Shown: positions 1 to 10,713, numbered from the stretch's first letter. The stretch: DNA of 64,000 nt from Coix lacryma-jobi var. lacryma-jobi (GCA_009763385.1 CM019824.1:142731705-142795704); one strand, 5' to 3'. Numbers and translations: made by a program. Notes: generated by a model from the sequence alone, not told the origin.

Positions 1-639
1 TGCACAGGCCCGCACCCCACCTCCCTCGCATTGGCCCGCTTTGCAAGCGCACGCAGCGCAGCCGGCCCAGTCCCGCCGCCTCCTCACCCGCGCACGCCCG
101 CGACGCCAGCGCCCTCGCCTTCCTCTCACTGCCGCCAGGCCCCACCGGTCAGCTCCATCTCCACCGAACCGCTCCGCCCTTCGCGCGGCATTGCCGCTTG
201 CCTGGGTTTGATCTGCAGCCAGCCGCCACCTTCCCTCCCCTTGGACTCTCCATCTCTTTAAAACCCGCCCCGATTTTCACACGAGCGCGCCGCCACCCTG
301 GTTCACCGGCTCGAGCACTCCCTCCACCACCTCTGCCATCGCGCCACCGAACCAACAGCCGACGCCATTGACGAGCTAGGCAAGCTCGAATCCGGCACGG
401 CGGGACAACCACTGTCCATCCTGGGTACACCATCGTTTCCTCTGCGCTTAGACGCGCCTAGGGAGCCGCCCTTGGTGGGCAACAGCGCCGAGAACGCATC
501 TGTCCGATCACCGGAACTGAGAACTGCGTCAACCTTCGCCGTAGAAGCCTCCTTCTTCCAGTCCAGCTCCTGACCGCACTAAGGATCTAGGTGAGATCTC
601 CATCCTTCCCGCTCCCTCCCGGTGTCTCGATAAGCTTGA

Positions 640-1050
640 TCGTGGCCCGTACGGTTAATCCCGCGCGCGCCGGCAAGTTCTCCCGGCGAGGCCAGTCATG
701 GCGCCGCCGCCCGCCACACACCGCCGCCGCAGTACAGAGCTCCTCGGCCGCCGCCTTCCCGTCACCGGCCGCCTACAAGTCACGCGGGCTGCTACCAACA
801 CCACCACTGAGCGCGGCGTAAGCCCCTCGGTCGATTCCACCCGTCCTCACTGTCTCTACCGTGCCCTAGGGCCTTCTCCGAACGCTCCGGCGGACTGCGT
901 CAATGGCGCCGCCGCCCGCCATCACACACCACCGCGTGCAGCATCGCCCGACGGCCGTCCCCGAGTCCGCAGTAGCTCTGCACGGTCCGGCGTCACAAGG
1001 ACCCCCATCGGACGCGCAGTAAGCCCCGCTCCCTTTTCTCCCCTCTCTTG
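640..1050. repeat. Imperfect tandem duplication, spacing about 205 bp, inside the GC-rich LTR part
   Basis: The string ATGGCGCCGCCGCCCGCCA occurs at about 698 and again at about 904, and a GTAAGCCCC-type string follows each at a similar distance (about 814 and 1018). The intervening sequence is diverged. This looks like an old duplication within the LTR. Some resemblance may come from low-complexity CGC runs. Confidence 0.4.
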
Positions 1051-2853
1051 CTGTCGCTAGTGGCCCGTAGGCCCAGTTCCATGAACGTCGGCGAGCCTCG
1101 CCTCGGCGGAGCTATGGCGCCGCCGCAAATCCGAGCACGCCGGCCAGCCCCTGCACATCGCCTCCGGCACGCATGCATGCGCAAATGCTCGTTACGGCCT
1201 TACGGGAGAGCAAGGTTGTTAGCTTGATGACATCATCATCACGTCACGCACACACACATTATAGCCATTTTCCTTTATAAAAGCAAATCCAAAATACATT
1301 AGAAATACCGGTATATGTACCTATGGACCATGGTCGTTCATCTCCGGATCTATGGCTGTGATTAAAAGACCCATACCCCTTTCATCATCATGCACTTGGT
1401 CCATGATGGACGCAGCTGCTCTGTGCGGTCCACCGCCATCTGGTGCACCGCTCCAATCGTGCGATGCCACGCGTCGCCACCGTCAGCACCACGCCAGCGC
1501 CGCATCAGCCGTCCGCGCCATCTTGCAGAAAACCCCCTAGACTTCCTTGAAACCAACCCGCAGTCCATCCATCCTATTCTCTGAGTCTTGCAAAAGTAGC
1601 ATCCTAGCCCCTGTACTTTCAGCAAAGTGAGGCCCAGTCCTGGCGAAATTCCTTTTCAGATTTAATTTATTTTAAATACGAAAATGACTTCAATTTATTT
1701 ACAGTTTTGTCACTCAGATTCAAAAGCTAATAACTTGCTCATTTTATCTCCGTTTTGACCCATTCAACTTGCGTTAGATTCATAGCAACGAGCTCTATAC
1801 GTTAGTTTTGTTTATTACTGTTTTCATAATGTTTGATGTACTGTTATTTATTATATTGTTTGGGCCATGTGATGATGTTTGATCCAGCGAGTGCGAGCTA
1901 CGCGGAACCCCTGGATCAACCTTGTGCTTTCGTCGCTCCAGACCCTTCTTGTGATCCTGCAGTTTCGACCCAGCCCGCAGGCAAGTGTTCTTGAACATCT
2001 TGCACCCTGTATTTATTTTATTTTGAGTTAGAGTAGTTAGATCCTGTAGATGCATGCAGTGTCTAAATTTGAATCCCATGTTAGGGTTTACTAGATTCTT
2101 GTATTATTTTCCTTGACACCTGGTTTGGGATCATATGGGTAGAAGTCATGCTTAGCCTCGCAGTCTTGGGATGGGTTGGTTAATAATTAATAATCTTGAT
2201 TAATGATCTATGGAATATTTTGGGCTGGTAATGTTGTAGAATGGTGAGTAGGTAAATCCGGCAGGATGGACCGTTGGTGGTGTGGTGCCATGTGACTTGG
2301 CGTACGGTTGCCGTGTGACTCGGCGTTACGGTTTGCCACGGGACTTGGCGTTGGTTTGGGTTTGTGGTTTGTTATCCTGCCTGGATCCCTAGGACCCGGT
2401 TCTCGAAGCCTGTAACCCGGCAAAACAGCGCAAACCATGAGGCCTATATGGCTCTGGGACTGGCTAATTAATTAGAGAAGCCTTATGTCGTTATTAGTTA
2501 CATATGGACATGGGACAGGGCTTCTTCTACGCAGGATACTGCTTGGTACGGGAGTGATTCCCAGGCTCGGGCGCCAGACCTGGTGTTATTACGGAAGGTA
2601 GCTCTACGTCGTGACATATGAAACTAATACGCATAGGAGGACTCTTTGTAACGGCCTTGTAGTGAACCCTGCCGATCCACCTTGGAAGTGGGTTAAGAGA
2701 CTAGCTACCTCGGGCACAAGGGCAACACGACTCATGGGTAAAGATGTGCGAACTCTGCAGAGTGTAAAACTGATATATCAGCCGTGCTCACGGTCATGAG
2801 CGGGCTTGGACTTCTTCGAGATTAGTTGGTTACTGGTTACTGGTTCGGGTCAT

Positions 2854-2980
2854 CTGATGGACTTCAGGTGTGGTTTGCCTGATGGACTTCAGGTGTGGGT
2901 TTTGCTTGGTGTGACTCCAAGTGTGGTTGCTTGGTGGACTCCAAGTGTTGGTTGCTCGTGGTGACTCCGAGTGTGGTTAC
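2854..2980. repeat. Five imperfect tandem copies of a ~25-bp unit
   Basis: Units of the form CTGATGGACTTCAGGTGTGG, TTGGTGTGACTCCAAGTGTG and TCGTGGTGACTCCGAGTGTG follow one another, sharing the core GACT(T/C)C(A/G)(A/G)GTGTGG. The first two and the last three form two subtypes. The array lies about 0.6 kb before the LTR end. Confidence 0.7.
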
Positions 2981-3535
2981 TGTTACTTTCGGAGACTGTG
3001 GTTATAACCTAGTAAATAGGTGCATAGGAAATAGGATTTAATAGGATGTGTTGCTTTAGGCGCTTGAGTCAAACAGAGTCAGCCTACCTTTGTTAATAGC
3101 CTCATAAGCATATATTTTCTACACTTGCGGAGTACATTTCGATGTACTCACCCTTCCTCTTTGAACCCCCTGCTACCCCACCCAGACGTTGGAGTCTACG
3201 ACGCAGAGCAGGAGTACCCAGAAGACGGCGGATACGACCCCGACAACTTGTACCCAGAAGACGGTGGATACGACCCAGACGACTTGTACTAGGATGGCGC
3301 AGCCCCCGGTCGACCTTCCTGTGGAGATGGCGTCCAGTTTCCGCGAAGACTACATTAGAGTTAGACTGAGAGTCTGTACTTTTCTTTTAGACCCGAGGGT
3401 CATTTTTGTAATAATGTTCGATATATTAATAAAGCATTGTTTTGATATTTACTATGATGTGGATATATGTATGAAAATTGATCCTGGCATACATATATTG
3501 TGCTCCAATTTTGTTCTTAAAATTGGGGTGTCACA

Positions 3536-5600
3536 CGTAGCCCGGGGGCGTAGGTGGCCGTCTACGTCGACGCCTCCCGACCCTTGGAGGCTCGAGGTAT
3601 TTTAGGATTTAGACATCGCTAGTTCACTCGAGGCACGAGTCGAGATGAAGGTCGAATTTTTGAAAAGAAAACGCGTTTTTTCTGGAGTCTAGGGGGCTGT
3701 TACCCCCTTGTCAGCCCCCGAGGGAGGCTCAACCCTGAGCAAAGCAGGGTCGAGGCTACCTTAAGATGCTAAGCAAAATGAAAGACAATGCACGAGTTTG
3801 TTCATTCATTTTGGGCGTGTTTGTACAAAGCAACAAAATGAATGAGGCCTCGAAGCCTTTAAGGGTAGAAGCGACGTAGCTGAGATATGTTCCACGCGTT
3901 CGCCAGGATTCTGCCTCGATCGTCGTAGAGCTTGTACGTTCCTGGCTTGAGCACTTCAACTACGGTGTATGGGCCCTCCCATGGAGGGGTAAGCTTGTGG
4001 CGCCCTCGATTATCTTGCAGCCGTCGAAGCACGAGGTCCCCCACCGCCAGGTCCCTCTTGCGCATGTGCTTGTCGTGGTAGCGTCGAAGCGTTTGCTGGT
4101 AGCGCGCGGAGTTGATGAGCGCCACGTCTCGGGCCTCCTCGAGCTGGTCCTTGGCGTTGGCGAGCTTTTCGTCGTTGGTTTGCTTGTTGTAGGCTCGAAG
4201 TCGAGGTGAGCTGTACTCGAGGTCGGTAGGCAAGACGGCCTCGGCGCCGTAGGTTAGGAAAAACGAAGTGAACCCGGTGGCTCAACTCGGCGTAGTCCTG
4301 AGGCCCCACAGCACCAAGGGGAGCTCTGCGGCCCACCCCTTTCTGAATTTTTTGAGGGTCTTGAACAGCCTCGGCTTCAGCCCATGGAGTATCATGCCGT
4401 TGGCGCGCTTGACCTGCCCGTTGCATTGAGGGTATGCGACCGAGACCCAGGTCACGCGAATGCTGTTGTCGTCGCAGAAGTTGGTGAACTTTTTGCTCGT
4501 GAATTGGGTGCCATTGTCGGTGATGATGACGTTAGGCACCCCAAACCGGTACATGATGTTTGCGATGAACTCGACGGCCTTCTCGGAGGTGGGGTCGCCT
4601 ATCGGCTTAGCCTCGATCCACTTGGTGAACTTGTCGATGGCCACGAGCACGTGTGAGTGCCCTCCACTTGTCTTTTTGAGGGGACCCACGAGGTCGAGCC
4701 CCCAAACGGCGAATGGCCAAGTAATTGGGATCATCTGCAGGGCATGTGCGGGTTGGTGCGTCTGCTTGGCGTAGAATTGACATCCATGGCATGCTCGGAC
4801 CAAGCGCTTGGCGTCTCCAATGGCGGTCGGCCAATAGAAGCCTTGACGGAAGGCGTTCCCAACCAGGGTCCTTGGTGCTGCGTGGTGGCCGCAAACCCCC
4901 GAGTGCATGTCGTCGAGGAGCTTGCGTCCTTCCTCGAGGGGGATGCAGCGCTGAAGAATCCCGGTCGGGCTTCATCGGTACAGCTCCCGTTCGTCGCCGT
5001 AGATGACGTAGGTCTTGGCCCTTCGAGCGATGCGTCGGGCCTCCGTCTTGTCTTCTGGTAGCACGCCTTGCGTCGGGTAGTCGAGGAAGGGCGTCCGCCA
5101 GTCGAGGGGTCGTGATGAACAAGAGGCGGGTGCATCGATATGCATCGCCTCAGTGGATGTCGAGGGGTCATTCCCGAGGGGTGGCGTTGAAGGTCGAGCC
5201 CCCGTGTCTAGCTCGAGGGGTGGCGTCGAGGGGCCAGCCCCTGGGCCGATTTTGACGGATGGCTCAAAAACGTCCCTCGAGAAGACGTCTGGTGGAACCA
5301 TGCCGCGCGTGGACGCCAACTTTGCCAGCTCGTCTGCTGCCTCGTTGTACTTTCGAGCTATGTGGTTAAGCTCGAGGCCGTAGAACTTATCTTCTAGCTT
5401 GCGCACCTCCCCGCAGTACGCTTCCATCCTGGGATCGATGCAGCTCGAGGCCTTCATGACCTGGTTGACGATGAGCTGCGAGTCCCCTCGAACATCGAGG
5501 CGTTGGACCCCGAGCTCGAGGGCGATGCGCAGCCCATTGACGAGGGCCTCGTACTCGGCGACGTTGTTGGAGGCGGGGAAGTGCAAGCGTAGCAGGTAGC
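3536..5600 (-). mobile_element. 3' fragment of a Tat-lineage Ty3/gypsy element
   Basis: The fragment holds the end of pol plus about 320 bp of 3' non-coding sequence. On the minus strand the order is RNase H-like domain, integrase zinc finger, integrase core and C-terminal tail. An extra RNase H of the archaeal type between the standard RNase H and integrase is the hallmark of Tat elements. The left side abuts the long LTR that ends at 3535. The right side runs into the assembly gap. No LTR of this element can be recognised: 3536-3858 contains only the untranslated tail, with a G-rich stretch (CTCGGGGGCTGAC on the minus strand) at about 3709-3725. Confidence 0.8.
3859..5600 (-). pseudogene. 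Tat pol 3' region: archaeal-type RNase H and integrase, two in-frame stops
   Basis: One continuous minus-strand frame runs from the gap to a stop at 3859, broken only by TGA codons at 4972-4974 and 4282-4284. The first part is RNase H-like, with the acidic motifs AEYEAL, RGDSQL and NEAADELA, followed by a Pro/Thr/Ser-rich linker. Integrase follows: the zinc-finger remnant ACHGCQF, core Asp residues in WGLDLVGP and ITDNGTQF, and NGQVKRAN where the catalytic Glu should be. The tail ends ISQLRRFYP, typical of Tat. The catalytic Glu is replaced by Lys (codon at 4408-4410). Both stops sit where related elements have Arg, consistent with CGA to TGA decay. The copy could not supply a working integrase. 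Confidence 0.85.
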
Positions 5601-6100
5601 NNNNNNNNNNNNNNNNNNNNNNNNNNNNNNNNNNNNNNNNNNNNNNNNNNNNNNNNNNNNNNNNNNNNNNNNNNNNNNNNNNNNNNNNNNNNNNNNNNNN
5701 NNNNNNNNNNNNNNNNNNNNNNNNNNNNNNNNNNNNNNNNNNNNNNNNNNNNNNNNNNNNNNNNNNNNNNNNNNNNNNNNNNNNNNNNNNNNNNNNNNNN
5801 NNNNNNNNNNNNNNNNNNNNNNNNNNNNNNNNNNNNNNNNNNNNNNNNNNNNNNNNNNNNNNNNNNNNNNNNNNNNNNNNNNNNNNNNNNNNNNNNNNNN
5901 NNNNNNNNNNNNNNNNNNNNNNNNNNNNNNNNNNNNNNNNNNNNNNNNNNNNNNNNNNNNNNNNNNNNNNNNNNNNNNNNNNNNNNNNNNNNNNNNNNNN
6001 NNNNNNNNNNNNNNNNNNNNNNNNNNNNNNNNNNNNNNNNNNNNNNNNNNNNNNNNNNNNNNNNNNNNNNNNNNNNNNNNNNNNNNNNNNNNNNNNNNNN
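5601..6100. other. Assembly gap (500 N)
   Basis: Exactly 500 undetermined bases. The left flank is Tat RNase H and the right flank is copia gag, both minus strand, so the gap hides the junction between two different elements and its real length is unknown. Confidence 1.
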
Positions 6101-7172
6101 CATCGTCGCTGGAGTCGCCGTCGGAGCTCTTCTCGACGTCGTTGATGGAGGCGATGAAGGCACGCCTGCCGGCGTCGAAAGCCTTCTCCACGTCCTCCCA
6201 GCGATAGCTACCCTTCTTCTCCTCGGCCTTGTTCTCTAGCTTGCCCTTGCCCCTGGAGTTGTGGTTCTTGCCAGGAAAGCTCTTGTCGCGCTTGGGACAA
6301 CTCGCGATGATGTGATCCGGATCTCCGCATCTGTAGCAACCCTCTTGTGTGCCACCACGCTGGCGATTCAGGTGGTTGTTTTGGAACCGCGAGAACCGGG
6401 TGATGATGAGGGCGAGCTCATCATCACCCAACGCCTCCACCTGCTCCTTTGTTACTGAAAGCAAAGAAGACAAAGCAGAGAGGTGGTGAAGCATCAGCGG
6501 AAAGAGTCGATCCACCCTTGCCTGAGACCAAAGCCATGGAATGTGAAGGTGAGTTCTTCAGCTTGGCCCGAGTCAAGTGATCAATCTCGGTGGACTTGAG
6601 TTTGCTGAATAGCTCATCCATGGTGAGGGTGTCGTAAGAAGGAGACTCAATGATGGTCGACACCTTCACCTCCCATACCTTCCGATCCAGGGCATATAGA
6701 AGCTTGAGTGCCCTCTCATGATCATCAAAGGTAGGTTGGCCCGATTAGCACGCATCTTGTTCACAATCGTTTGGAAACCAGCGAACATGGCGTCAATCGT
6801 CTCTCCCTCCAACTGAACAAAGTTCTCGAACTTGCGCTTGTAGGTCTCGAAGAGTCTGGTCTTGACCTGAACGGTCCCCTTGTGATAGCTTTGTAGCTTC
6901 ACCCAGATCTCTCGTGTCGTCTCAAGCTCAGAGACATGCTCGAACTCAGGAAGGGAGATGCTGGCCAAAAGAGCATTACGAGCCTTGGAGTTGGCCTCGT
7001 GTTGGTCAATCTGGACCTGACCCACATGAGCCGCAAGGACCTCGTACTCAGCGTTCTCGCATATCTCCCATACAGAAGATCTGTTGCTGTTGAGATAAGC
7101 ACACATCTGAATCTTCCAATAGGCATAGTTTGTCCCATCGAAGTAGAGAGCCTTGTCGTTCCCTCGATCCAT
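6101..7172 (-). pseudogene. copia gag of element A, frameshifted, 3' end lost in gap
   Basis: The start MDRGNDKALYFDGTNYAYWK at 7172 is the usual copia gag N-terminus (UBN2-like capsid). Homology runs through three frames: 7172 to about 6700, then about 6669 to 6480, then about 6480 to the gap, so at least two frameshifts are present. The last frame has a CCHC nucleic-acid-binding knuckle, CYRCGDPDHIIASC, followed by a Lys-rich segment and an acidic Ser/Asp-rich end (SSDGDSSDD) just before the Ns. The protein would package element RNA. This copy is broken. Confidence 0.85.
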
Positions 7173-7220
7173 GTCGCCCTTAGGATACGAAACCGATTAA
7201 GGTAGAGAAGATCCCTTAAC

Positions 7221-7234
7221 CGGCTTCGATACCA
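7221..7234 (-). other. Primer binding site of element A
   Basis: On the minus strand TGGTATCGAAGCCG follows the LTR end CCTTCA after two bases. It matches the initiator-Met tRNA 3' end used by copia elements, with small differences. It fixes the minus-strand orientation of A and its LTR boundary at 7237. Confidence 0.75.
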
Positions 7235-8330
7235 ATTGAAGGACTGAATTGGCGACCAGAGGGGGGATGAATGGGAGCCTCAAATTTCAACTCGTGAAAT
7301 GGATGGCCCTTGTCCTAGAAAGTCACCCCAAAAGCAAGACATGAGTTTGCAAGTATCCACGACCCTAGATGTAGGGTGGATGCTTCCTAGAAGCACAGCG
7401 GGATACTACACAACCCAAGAAGTCCAACGCAAAAACCGAAAATCAAATCCAAAGACGAACGAACGAACCGCGGACGAAACGATGTAGAGTTGCACTGACG
7501 TACTCGGTGAGCGTCCAGTCAGTTAGGATCGGACGCGTCCGGTCTATGCAGAATCGTTTCAGAAGGTCTCTGTGTTGGACCGGACTCACGGGGGTGAAGC
7601 CTCCGGTCACAACACTGTGCGTTCGGTCAGAGACACAAAGAAATGAACAGTGCTAGGGTCGCGTCTGGTCAAGTCCAGGCAAAATGAAGTAGTCGAACCT
7701 TCAATGACCGGACTCACCGGCCAGAGTCCGATCATCCTGAGTCGTGCGTCTGGTAACCACACAAACGCACAGTTCATCCACTGATTTTCCTTGATCTCCC
7801 TCAAATTGAAGACTTTAGGTCTCAAACTCGGTGAGGGGAGTCACAAGAAGGATAGTGAGCTACTCCTAGGAGATCATGGCTCGAATCTATCTCTAAATCG
7901 ATGAATCAAAGAAGTTCGGGGGAAACGAGAAGAACACGATCCGAAAACAAAAATCGACCGATCTACTAGCTCGTGAAGTTAGAGAGGAATTCCTTTCAGT
8001 GGAAAGATGCACCTCACGATCTAGAACAAGTGAGCTCAAGTGGAATCGAAAATTATCTCACGGAGAGGGAGAACGAGACAAGTCTCTGGGAGAGGAAAAA
8101 CCGAAACATGAAGAACATGAACACAAAACGTGAATCGATTTCAATTCCAGCCGAAACTCCTCCACACGAGGAGACAACGAGATTACGGTCTCGTTTCCTC
8201 AAAATCCAAATACACAGCGGTATCATTCACCGTCTCTGTGGATCATAGGTTGAACCTAAGCGAGGGCTAGAGAGAGAGAGCTCATGCAATTGTAGCTGCA
8301 AGGATAGAGAGAGAGGAGGGGCGCCTCTCT

Positions 8331-8338
8331 TATTTATA
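8331..8338 (-). promoter_or_regulatory. TATA box of the element A LTR
   Basis: TATAAATA on the minus strand lies in a GC-rich setting. It directs transcription toward gag at 7172 and divides U3 (right, containing the hairpin array) from R/U5 (left). The match is good but the function is inferred. Confidence 0.5.
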
Positions 8339-8596
8339 GCCTAATAACAATAGTCCCCTTCTACCCCTAGATACAAGAGCGAAGGGGCCAACCCTAGGGG
8401 TATCCCGGTCCAACTCCGAAGAGTCGCGACCTGACGGTCACGCGCCTTCCTCATCCTTAGCTTTGCCTCGACGCAAGCCTCAGGATGCCACCATGTGTTG
8501 TCCTGTCGACCGCCGCGCCTTCCTCATGGATAGCTTTGCCACCGCGCCAGCCTCTCCACACTGCCACGCGGCGACCGTCCCTTTTGGACCTCCCCC

Positions 8597-8802
8597 CCCG
8601 GTTTTGAGGCTGAAACCGGGAAACCTGTCCTCCGGCTGAGTTTTGTGGCCCAAACTCAGAAACCCGCGAGCCCACGGTTTGAGGCCCAAACCTAGAAACC
8701 GTCTCGCTGAGTTTTGAGGCCCAAACTCGGAAACCCGCCACCTCGAGTTTTGTCGCCCAAACTCGGAAATTGTCGTAGGTAGTTTTTCGAGGCTCAACTA
8801 CC
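8597..8802. repeat. Array of six hairpin units with changing, self-complementary stems
   Basis: The units share the core GTTTTGAGGCCCAAAC or close variants. Stems are CCCGGTTT/AAACCGGG (8597-8620), CTGAGTTT/AAACTCAG (8636-8659), GGTTT/AAACC (8676-8692), GAGTTT/AAACTC plus an outer C-G pair (8707-8730), CGAGTTT/AAACTCG (8744-8765) and GGTAGTT/AACTACC (8778-8802). Loops are 7-11 bases. Most units are followed by GAAACC. The array is in U3, about 260-470 bp upstream of the LTR's TATA box on the minus strand. The S2 LTR has the homologous array. Confidence 0.85.
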
Positions 8803-9296
8803 AAACCCGCGCCGTAGATGGGATGTGGTTCTCACACCCCGACCATCAGCACCGATGTCGATGCATGTCCAGCCTCCACGCTGGCCACAGTGCATTCGCC
8901 TTCCTTCTCGGCCTCCCACCAAGTGTCACGACGCCATCACCTTCCTCCCGATTCGGCCGATGCACCACACATCCTCATGTGCTCTTGCTCGTCGATGCCA
9001 CGTGTCAGCTACCACAGCTGGTCCTTAGGTCTCTCGGTCCGTCTGTCCAAGCCTCATGTCCGCCCTTCACCGCTCCCGGTCTGTCTGAAAGTCCTTGTTT
9101 GGTTTTGGGTAATTGATGTCACCTAGGGTACTAACCTTTGTCATGAGGTGTTTATGAGCTAGGTTGGTACACACCAAGTGCGGGAGCTAGATGATGATCA
9201 TGGTATTGGTGGTGATGACCAAAAGATGGATCAAGTGCTCCACATTTGGAAAGAGAAGAAGAGAAAAGCAAAACCCTGTGGTGATCAAGGCAAAGG

Positions 9297-9304
9297 TATA
9301 AATA
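9297..9304 (+). promoter_or_regulatory. TATA box, S1 5' LTR
   Basis: TATAAATA followed by GGGATTTTG, about 210 bp into the LTR. It is conserved at 53165-53172 in the 3' LTR. A second candidate just after the palindrome block is TATAAATA in the 3' LTR (54049-54056) but reads CTAATAAATA here, so it is damaged in this copy. Which box drives transcription is unknown. Confidence 0.5.
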
Positions 9305-9609
9305 GGGATTTTGTTTTGGCACTCAAGACACCATAGAGGGTGTGAGTGTGTTTAGGATACATAGCCGTACTATTAAGAGGGGACTATCTCGGTGATTGCG
9401 GTTATCAAGTGCCACTAGGTGAATTCATACATGCATATGCATTAGGACCTAGTGTGCTAACCTCTAATCCTTTGAAAAATGATTGTGAAAATGCTAACAC
9501 ACAGACACATGATGATGTACACTTGTTGGTGTTAGCACATTTGCAAAGGAGGAAGTGTTGGAGGTATTTTGGATCAACACAGAGAAGAAAACGAAGTTTT
9601 CTGTGTGTG

Positions 9610-10142
9610 GTCGGTAGTACCGCCCAAGGGGGCTGCTTGCAATGGTCTCGGTGTTGAGTCTGAAATGGCCTGGCGGTTGTACCGCTATAGGGTCGGTAGT
9701 ACCGACCCTCGGTAGTACCAACCAGGGGGTCGGTGGTACTGTGGTCTTGAGGTGTTTTGGATGCTCTCTGTGTAGATCCAAAATTGGCTTGTCGGTAGTA
9801 CCGCCATAGGGCCGGTACTACCGACCGTTGGAAGCTCTGAGGTATGAGAAGTTTGGGGCTCTCTGTGTTAGTCCCAGGTTGACCTGTCGGTAGTACCGCC
9901 ATTGGGTCGGTACTACCGACCATCGGTGGTACCGACCAGGGGTCGGTTGCTCCTTTGGTCAACGTTGTGTGCAACGGTCACAAGTTGTGTAGTCGATAGT
10001 ACCGCCCCCGGTAGTACCGACTCTACTACCGGCCTTACTACCGACTGTGGAAGGAAGGTCCTTTTAACTATCTTTTGGACTGTCGGTTGTACCGGGCCTT
10101 GTGGTCGGTAGTATCGACCTGGCGTCGGTAGTACTGACCGCA
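9610..10142. repeat. Palindrome cluster (GGTCGGTAGTACCGACC family) in S1 5' LTR
   Basis: About a dozen copies or half-copies of CGGTAGTACCG and its relatives (CGGTACTACCG, CGGTGGTACCG) occur here. One is GGTCGGTAGTACCGACC at 9691-9707, a palindrome with one odd centre. The matching cluster in the 3' LTR is at 53478-53990, with an additional or missing unit between the two copies. Copies are irregularly spaced and both half-orientations occur. Confidence 0.85.
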
Positions 10143-10713
10143 TGCGCAGTTGCTCGGGAAATGGGGGGAACGACTTGTTGTCTTCTCCCCCTAATAAATA
10201 TGTGGTGGCCAGCTAGTGGGGCTTCTTCTTGACTCTCGAACCTCTTGAACATCCTCTTGAGCTAGACATACTCCCTCCCACTCATCTCCTTGCTTGATAG
10301 CGCGAATCTAAGTGAGATCGAGTGGTTTCAAGTGCATTTGCTTGTGAGTTTGCATCTAGTGGCACTTGGGGATTGTTGTTGTTGCAGGTATTCTCTTTAC
10401 TCTTGGTGGTTGCCGCCACCTAGACGGCTTGGAGCAGCGGAGGAGCTTTGGCACGAGTGGTGATTGTTCATGGCCATCTCCCGGTGATTGTGAGGGGTAT
10501 TGTGCCTTCCCCGGCGAAGAGCCAAAAGGTAACTCTAGTGGATTGCGTGTGTCATTGAGTTACCTCCATTTGTGGGTAGGTTCTTGCGGCGCTCATTTGT
10601 TGAGCTAGGTTTGTGAAACACCTATTAGCCGCCGAACCACCAAGTGGTTGGTCGACACAACAGGGAGTAGCGTGCCGGCAAGCACGAGAACCTTGGGAGA
10701 AAATCTTTGTGTC

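Larger units (their letters stand above)
1..3535 (+). mobile_element. 3' part of a long chromovirus-type (Tekay/Del-like) Ty3/gypsy LTR
   Basis: The segment runs from the window edge to a terminus reading GGGGTGTCACA at 3525-3535, the mirror of the TGTAACACCCC start usual for this LTR class. The second chromovirus-like element in the window (25004-38962) starts with exactly that and also ends in GTCACA. The first 1.2 kb is very GC-rich and the rest AT-rich, a bipartite composition also seen in the LTRs of the 25004 element. No credible coding sequence is present: all frames are short and overlap on both strands. The LTR start lies outside the window, so a solo LTR and the end of a full element cannot be told apart. 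Lineage is inferred from ends and composition only. Confidence 0.6.
6101..9085 (-). mobile_element. Sirevirus-like Ty1/copia element A (gag and most of the 5' LTR)
   Basis: On the minus strand the order is LTR (from 9085 down to 7237, continued beyond S1 at 54949), primer binding site and gag, after which the sequence enters the gap. The LTR terminus read on the plus strand is TGAAGGACTG, the same start as the S2 LTR at 21327. Both continue with GCGACCAGAGGGGG and GAATGGGAGCC. S1 is inserted in this LTR after 9085, so A is older than S1. Pol and the 3' LTR are not visible in the window. Confidence 0.8.
7237..9085 (-). mobile_element. 5' LTR of element A, first part (interrupted by S1)
   Basis: The LTR begins on the plus strand with TGAAGGACTG and is colinear with the S2 LTR (21327-23490): the G-rich terminal block, a middle region, a TATA-like box, the hairpin array and the C-rich far end. 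It is interrupted after CTGTC at 9081-9085 by S1 and resumes at 54949. It contains a CGGACGCGTCCG palindrome near 7530. No gene is present: short frames in the region are chance. Confidence 0.8.
9086..10713 (+). mobile_element. S1 5' LTR, part 1 (before insertion X)
   Basis: Colinear with 52954-54571 of the 3' LTR. It includes a TATA box, a palindrome-rich block and a 3' portion reading through GGAGAAAATCTTTGTGTC, where X is inserted. Differences from the 3' LTR are scattered substitutions plus small indels in the palindrome block. Long minus-strand frames here (for example 9405-9974) come from repeats and have no family resemblance. Confidence 0.9.

Noticed and set aside
3536..3540. CGTAG as target duplication of the first LTR
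   Set aside because: The other end lies outside the window, so it cannot be tested.
3189..3605. A 138-codon frame near the end of the first LTR
   Set aside because: Its start comes from a short duplicated segment (3220-3290) giving Thr/Gln-rich peptides, and it crosses the LTR end at 3535.
9405..9974. A 189-codon minus-strand frame in the S1 LTR
   Set aside because: Made of repeated palindrome-derived peptides (VGTTD, VLPT types). The 3' LTR equivalent is broken into different pieces.
9610..10142. CRISPR-like repeat array
   Set aside because: Repeats are short palindromes at irregular spacing in both orientations inside a plant LTR. No uniform spacers, leader or cas genes.
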